Below are positions 63,284 to 64,000 of a stretch of 64,000 nucleotides of DNA, in pieces (positions within the stretch are counted from its first letter, which is position 1; each line of letters opens with the position of its first letter). The notes beneath the pieces were generated by a model. It was not told the origin of the DNA. It made no database searches and worked only from the letters and a program-made list of their open reading frames with translations. The stretch is taken from the NCBI RefSeq assembly GCF_900109195.1, contig NZ_FNZG01000001.1:248001-312000 (forward strand), in the 5' to 3' direction. This DNA comes from Pseudooceanicola nitratireducens. GTDB taxonomy: Bacteria; Pseudomonadota; Alphaproteobacteria; Rhodobacterales; Rhodobacteraceae. Both the position numbers and the translations under genes were made by a program.

Positions 63284-64000
63284 ATGTTCGACGATCTCGA
63301 TCCGAAAGAGTTTGAAGAAACCGCCGCCGCCGTGGTCGACGCCTGTGCGTCCGCCGACGATGCCAAGGCCCGTGGTGCCCTGCTGGGCGAGGCCGGGCTG
63401 ATCGGTGTCACCGCGCCCGAGGATGCGGGCGGGCTGGGCCTGCCGCTGGACTTTGCCGTGCCGGTTCTGTCTGCCGCAGGGGCCGGGCTGCTGGGCTTCC
63501 CGCTGATCGAAGCGGTCCTGCTGGCCAAGGCGCTGGCCCCCGTGGACGCCGATCTGGCCGGGCGCATCGCCTCGGGGGAAACCCTGGCCACCGTCGCCTG
63601 GCAGGGCCGGGCCGAGGATGGCCTGGTCGCCGCCGCCCCCCTGGGGCAAGAGGCCGACCATGTGCTGATCCTGAGGGCCGATGGCAGCGCCGTGCTGGCC
63701 CAGACCGGCAATGCCGTGACCGCCCGCGCGGTGCCCGCGCTGGACGTGGACGCGCCGGAATCGGCCTTTGACATCAGCGGCGATCTGACCGGCCCCGTGC
63801 TGGACGCCGCCAGCGTCGCCACCCTTCAGCGCGAGGCCCAGGTGCTGCGCACCGCCTTCGTCGCCGGGTCGTCAGACAGATGCCTGACCCTGGCCGCGGA
63901 TTATGCCCAGGACCGGTCGCAGTTCGGCAAGATCCTGGCCGCGAACCAGGTGATCCGCCACCGCCTGTCGCGCGACAAGCTGGCCGTCTCGACCATGCGC
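63284..64000 (+). CDS. Acyl-CoA dehydrogenase, second of two (cut by the window edge)
   Basis: The first 239 codons are present. GEAGLIGVTAPEDAGGLGLP and the later FVAGSSDRCLTLAADYAQDR, SQFGKILAANQVIRHRLS belong to the acyl-CoA dehydrogenase fold; the middle part is shorter and less conserved, as in the non-catalytic or FAD-poor partner of heteromeric enzymes. The rest lies beyond the window, so the active site cannot be checked. Confidence 0.88.
   Translation, partial: MFDDLDPKEFEETAAAVVDACASADDAKARGALLGEAGLIGVTAPEDAGGLGLPLDFAVPVLSAAGAGLLGFPLIEAVLLAKALAPVDADLAGRIASGETLATVAWQGRAEDGLVAAAPLGQEADHVLILRADGSAVLAQTGNAVTARAVPALDVDAPESAFDISGDLTGPVLDAASVATLQREAQVLRTAFVAGSSDRCLTLAADYAQDRSQFGKILAANQVIRHRLSRDKLAVSTMR

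Overview
The window is high-GC DNA with a gene content that points to the Rhodobacterales (Roseobacter/Rhodobacter group of Alphaproteobacteria). The main reasons are a SAM/SAH-type riboswitch in front of metK, a VPLPA-CTERM surface protein, a class I (archaeal-type) lysyl-tRNA synthetase, an NDUFS4-like complex I accessory subunit, and the start of an Irr/Fur-like regulator divergent from fabA. No rRNA, CRISPR array, insertion sequence or prophage block is visible. The naming of the order is inference; the genes are read directly.

Layout. 1-4.6 kb holds fatty-acid synthesis (fabA, fabB, fabI), with three small unrelated genes wedged between fabA and fabB. 4.9-9.2 kb holds a ferredoxin/flavodoxin reductase-like gene, miaB, and an OmpA-like protein plus a small lipoprotein that share a motif. 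9.3-18.8 kb is the conserved phoH-ybeY-corC-lnt-metK-trmB neighbourhood, opened in two places: by an inverted VPLPA-CTERM gene with a thrombospondin-C-like domain, and by an SDR/HxlR/DoxX cassette flanked by repeats. 19.6-20.7 kb encodes an extremely acidic repeat protein almost free of Lys and Arg. 20.9-28.3 kb has gltX, a divergent GGCT/Rrf2 pair with an FNR-like site, and the glycine cleavage operon gcvT-gcvH-gcvP behind a tandem glycine riboswitch. 28.5-34.9 kb has a YbbA/YbbP-type ABC transporter, a TesA-like esterase, a geranylgeranyl-reductase-family flavoprotein and a lipoprotein hydrolase. 35-45.6 kb is mostly housekeeping: trxC, an L,D-transpeptidase, a cold-shock protein, ettA, an AI-2E family permease, nadD, a PBP4-type peptidase, a TerB-like protein and lysS. 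45.7-52.2 kb has a large beta-helix protein resembling phage/GTA spikes, a HugZ-like protein, a CtrA-like regulator with a degenerate receiver, an Excalibur-type pseudogene and uvrB. 52.7-64 kb has the complex I subunit, tRNA-Arg(TCT), an NTF2-like protein, a two-component flavin monooxygenase with LysR control, and a TetR-linked acyl-CoA catabolic operon that runs off the window.

How genes work together. The best-supported local circuit is at 57.1-64 kb. A TetR gene, a lone TctC-type solute-binding protein and a four-gene enoyl-CoA hydratase / ADP-forming CoA ligase / two acyl-CoA dehydrogenase operon share four copies of a TGACC-N4-GGTCA palindrome, which implies one carboxylate uptake and degradation regulon. 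Two metabolite switches are recognisable: SAM/SAH on metK and glycine on gcvTHP. A dispersed intergenic module (a GC hairpin followed by CCCCCG-R-GGATATTT) occurs at several gene ends.

No clearly new multi-gene system stands out. The most novel-looking items are the acidic repeat protein, the thrombospondin-C-like VPLPA-CTERM protein, the shared WxDPxGCxHW motif pair, the spike-like beta-helix protein and the four-site TetR regulon.
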